From Chloroflexota bacterium (lineage in GTDB: Bacteria; Chloroflexota; UBA6077): a stretch of 26,999 nt of DNA. Positions 25,623 through 26,999 of the stretch are shown in pieces. How positions within the stretch are numbered: position 1 is the stretch's first letter; every line of letters starts with the position of its first letter. The position numbers and the translations under genes are program-made. The stretch is from NCBI GenBank assembly GCA_021845945.1, contig JAJZRD010000030.1:1-26999 (forward strand), read 5' to 3'. The notes beneath the pieces were generated by a model. The model ran no database searches and was not told where the DNA came from. It worked only from the letters and a program-made list of their open reading frames with translations.

Positions 25623-26825
25623 TTGAGAGCACTTCTAGCCGTGTCACTGGCTGCCGCTATGGTAGCGGTCATTGCCCTAGCCGTCCCCGCGGGGGCGACG
25701 ACGGACTATGCGGCAAAGACCGGGCAGCCCTGTACCACCTGCCATTCGACCATTCCCGCCCTGAACGCGACAGGCGAAACCTTCAAGGCCGGCGGCTACG
25801 TGTGGCCGATACCCGCGGCCCCGAGCGAGGCACCCGCTGGCGTTCCAGCCCCAACCGGCAACCCGATCCTCACCTCGGTCCGGGTTGATGCGGCACCCGT
25901 CCTCGACGGCAACGGCAACGACTCGGCCTGGGCCAAAGCATCCGCCCTCGAGATCCCGGTAACTACCTTCGGCATCCCCAAGTTCAACATCACCATCAAG
26001 TCCGTCTACTCGGGGGACATGGTTTACTTCCTCGCCCAGTACCTGGACTCCAACTACCAGGTGGAGAGAAGCAACTGGGCCTACGACGCCTCCAAGAAGG
26101 CGTGGGGGCGAATCGAGGACGACTTCGGTGACGAAGACGAGATGGGGTTCTTCTTCAACATAAACCTGCCCAACTACGATTCGGTCGGCTGCGCTCAGAC
26201 CTGCCACGGAGAGAAGATGGTGGCCCCGAAGGGCACCACCCTCGATTACTGGCAATTCAGCTCGGCTCGCGCCAACCCTATGGGCTGGGCCCGTGACTTC
26301 CGCCTGAGCGACGACGAGAACGCCGACCCGGCCGGCGGCTTCACCAGAGACGAGAGCTCGGGCGGCAACCGCGGCTATGCGGACAACGTTCAGAAGCTGG
26401 GAGGCGTCGAGGTGCCCCTCTACTGGAAGCCATACTCCGGCACCGGTGGCGTCTCGGTCGGTGACCCCCGCTTCCTGCTACAGTCTGAGATCGACTCGGG
26501 CCTCGCCAAGAAGATCGTGAAGGCCGATGCCGACGGCACCCTCACCGACAAAGCCGGCAACAAGGTGCCGATGTTCACCCGCATCCCTGGCCGCATCCTG
26601 AGCGCCCCCTCTGGCCCGAGTTGGAACGACATCCAGGCCAAGGGCGCGTGGATGGATGGCGTCTGGACGGTCGAGTTCGCCCGGAAAATGGACACGGGGC
26701 ACTGGGATGACGTGAAGTTCGACCCAGCCGGGCAGTACGACTTCGACATGTACATCAAGACCCGCCAGCCCGGCGAGAGCGCCCATGCTGAAGTGCCTGT
26801 AAGCAAGCTCGTCTTCGCCCAGTAG
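25623..26825 (+). CDS. Secreted EB_dh-type heme protein with an N-terminal c-type heme motif
   Basis: 400 residues from TTG 25623, with GAGGAGG 5 bases upstream. The signal peptide (about 1-25) ends VPAGATTDYA. A classic heme c site CTTCH (Cys37, Cys40, His41) follows at once. The remainder (about 80-395) resembles the heme-binding subunit domain of ethylbenzene-dehydrogenase-type enzymes (VRVDAAPVLDGNGNDSAWAKA, VYSGDMVYFLAQYLD, WTVEFARKMDTG). It contains a CX3CH site, CAQTCH (Cys190-His195). In the DMSO-reductase family such subunits carry electrons for ethylbenzene, chlorate, selenate or dimethylsulfide enzymes. No molybdenum subunit is in the window. An extracytoplasmic electron carrier is the best call. 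Confidence 0.88.
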   Translation: MRALLAVSLAAAMVAVIALAVPAGATTDYAAKTGQPCTTCHSTIPALNATGETFKAGGYVWPIPAAPSEAPAGVPAPTGNPILTSVRVDAAPVLDGNGNDSAWAKASALEIPVTTFGIPKFNITIKSVYSGDMVYFLAQYLDSNYQVERSNWAYDASKKAWGRIEDDFGDEDEMGFFFNINLPNYDSVGCAQTCHGEKMVAPKGTTLDYWQFSSARANPMGWARDFRLSDDENADPAGGFTRDESSGGNRGYADNVQKLGGVEVPLYWKPYSGTGGVSVGDPRFLLQSEIDSGLAKKIVKADADGTLTDKAGNKVPMFTRIPGRILSAPSGPSWNDIQAKGAWMDGVWTVEFARKMDTGHWDDVKFDPAGQYDFDMYIKTRQPGESAHAEVPVSKLVFAQ

Positions 26826-26916
26826 CAGCCGGACAAGCCTAACGGTTGGTATCGCTCACCCTGGCTGCTGGCCTAGATGTCCTCATACGGTCGAATCTGA
26901 ACAAACGTGTCAAGTT

Positions 26917-26999
26917 TCAGGCGGCTGAGGCAAGTTTCGCATGATCAACGATAGCGTCGATCTGTCGGTCGACCTCCTTGAAAGCCTCGGCGAGGGGCC
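26917..26999 (-). CDS. Possible C-terminal end of a minus-strand gene (partial)
   Basis: A minus-strand frame enters the window at 26997 and ends with TGA 26919-26917. Its 26 residues, PLAEAFKEVDRQIDAIVDHA plus KLASAA, look like an amphipathic helix, so a real C-terminus is plausible. A plus-strand ATG at 26941 also opens a frame to the window end with a weak upstream GAGG, and one of the two must be a shadow. The bases from 26826 to 26916 hold nothing recognisable. Confidence 0.3.
   Translation of the reverse strand, partial: PLAEAFKEVDRQIDAIVDHAKLASAA

Noticed and set aside
26941..26999. Plus-strand ATG opening a frame to the window end
   Set aside because: Ribosome-binding context is weak, and the opposite strand gives an equally open, helix-like C-terminus; not enough sequence to decide, so only the minus-strand option is listed, at low confidence.

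Overview
The window is GC-rich and densely coded. It has no rRNA, tRNA, CRISPR array or transposase that I can recognise. The gene set (tandem P1B-type metal ATPases, Met/Gly-rich secreted proteins with PepSY-like repeats, a c-type heme lipoprotein, an ethylbenzene-dehydrogenase-like heme protein, GT39 and PAP2 membrane enzymes) and the frequent GTG/TTG starts fit an uncultured environmental bacterium. A Chloroflexota-like lineage is my best guess, but this is inferred from gene style only and is uncertain.

Region 1 (1-11.3 kb) is a metal-homeostasis island. A prolipoprotein signal peptidase (partial) precedes a P1B ATPase with unusual specificity residues, a small membrane protein and an OmpR-type response regulator with no normal start codon. 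Next come a secreted Met/Gly-rich protein with two PepSY-like repeats, its likely partner sensor kinase with a Met-rich loop in the ectodomain, and a second secreted Met/Gly-rich protein. The promoters of both secreted-protein genes carry the same three TTCAC boxes in the same 22 + 11 bp spacing, each followed by an extended -10 at the same offset. This suggests one envelope metal-sensing regulon in which sensor and targets share a sequence motif. The island continues with a P1B-4-type ATPase behind an ArsR-like operator, the ArsR/SmtB sensor on the opposite strand, a CsoR-family sensor with a perfect operator, and a CDF exporter.

Region 2 (11.1-14.8 kb) starts on the minus strand with a MerR-family metal sensor and, just downstream, a 42-residue peptide ending in a CGCGCG cluster. 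A LysR regulator is divergent from a four-cysteine protein of unknown function, a TauE/SafE permease and a PadR regulator.

Region 3 (14.8-19.4 kb) shows decay: an amino-acid-permease remnant with an internal deletion, a response regulator missing its N-terminal half, its sensor kinase split by a frameshift, and a PAP2 phosphatase split by a frameshift. A heme c lipoprotein and a monofunctional GT51 transglycosylase lie among them.

Region 4 (19.5-25.3 kb) is a tight six-gene minus-strand operon: NarL-type regulator, PAS sensor kinase, two half-size ChrA chromate transporters, a PAP2 phosphatase and a GT39-like membrane glycosyltransferase. It is divergent from a secreted di-heme EB_dh-type protein (25.6-26.8 kb). 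The intergenic region holds a palindrome that may be the NarL-type operator. The last 80 bases probably hold the end of another gene.
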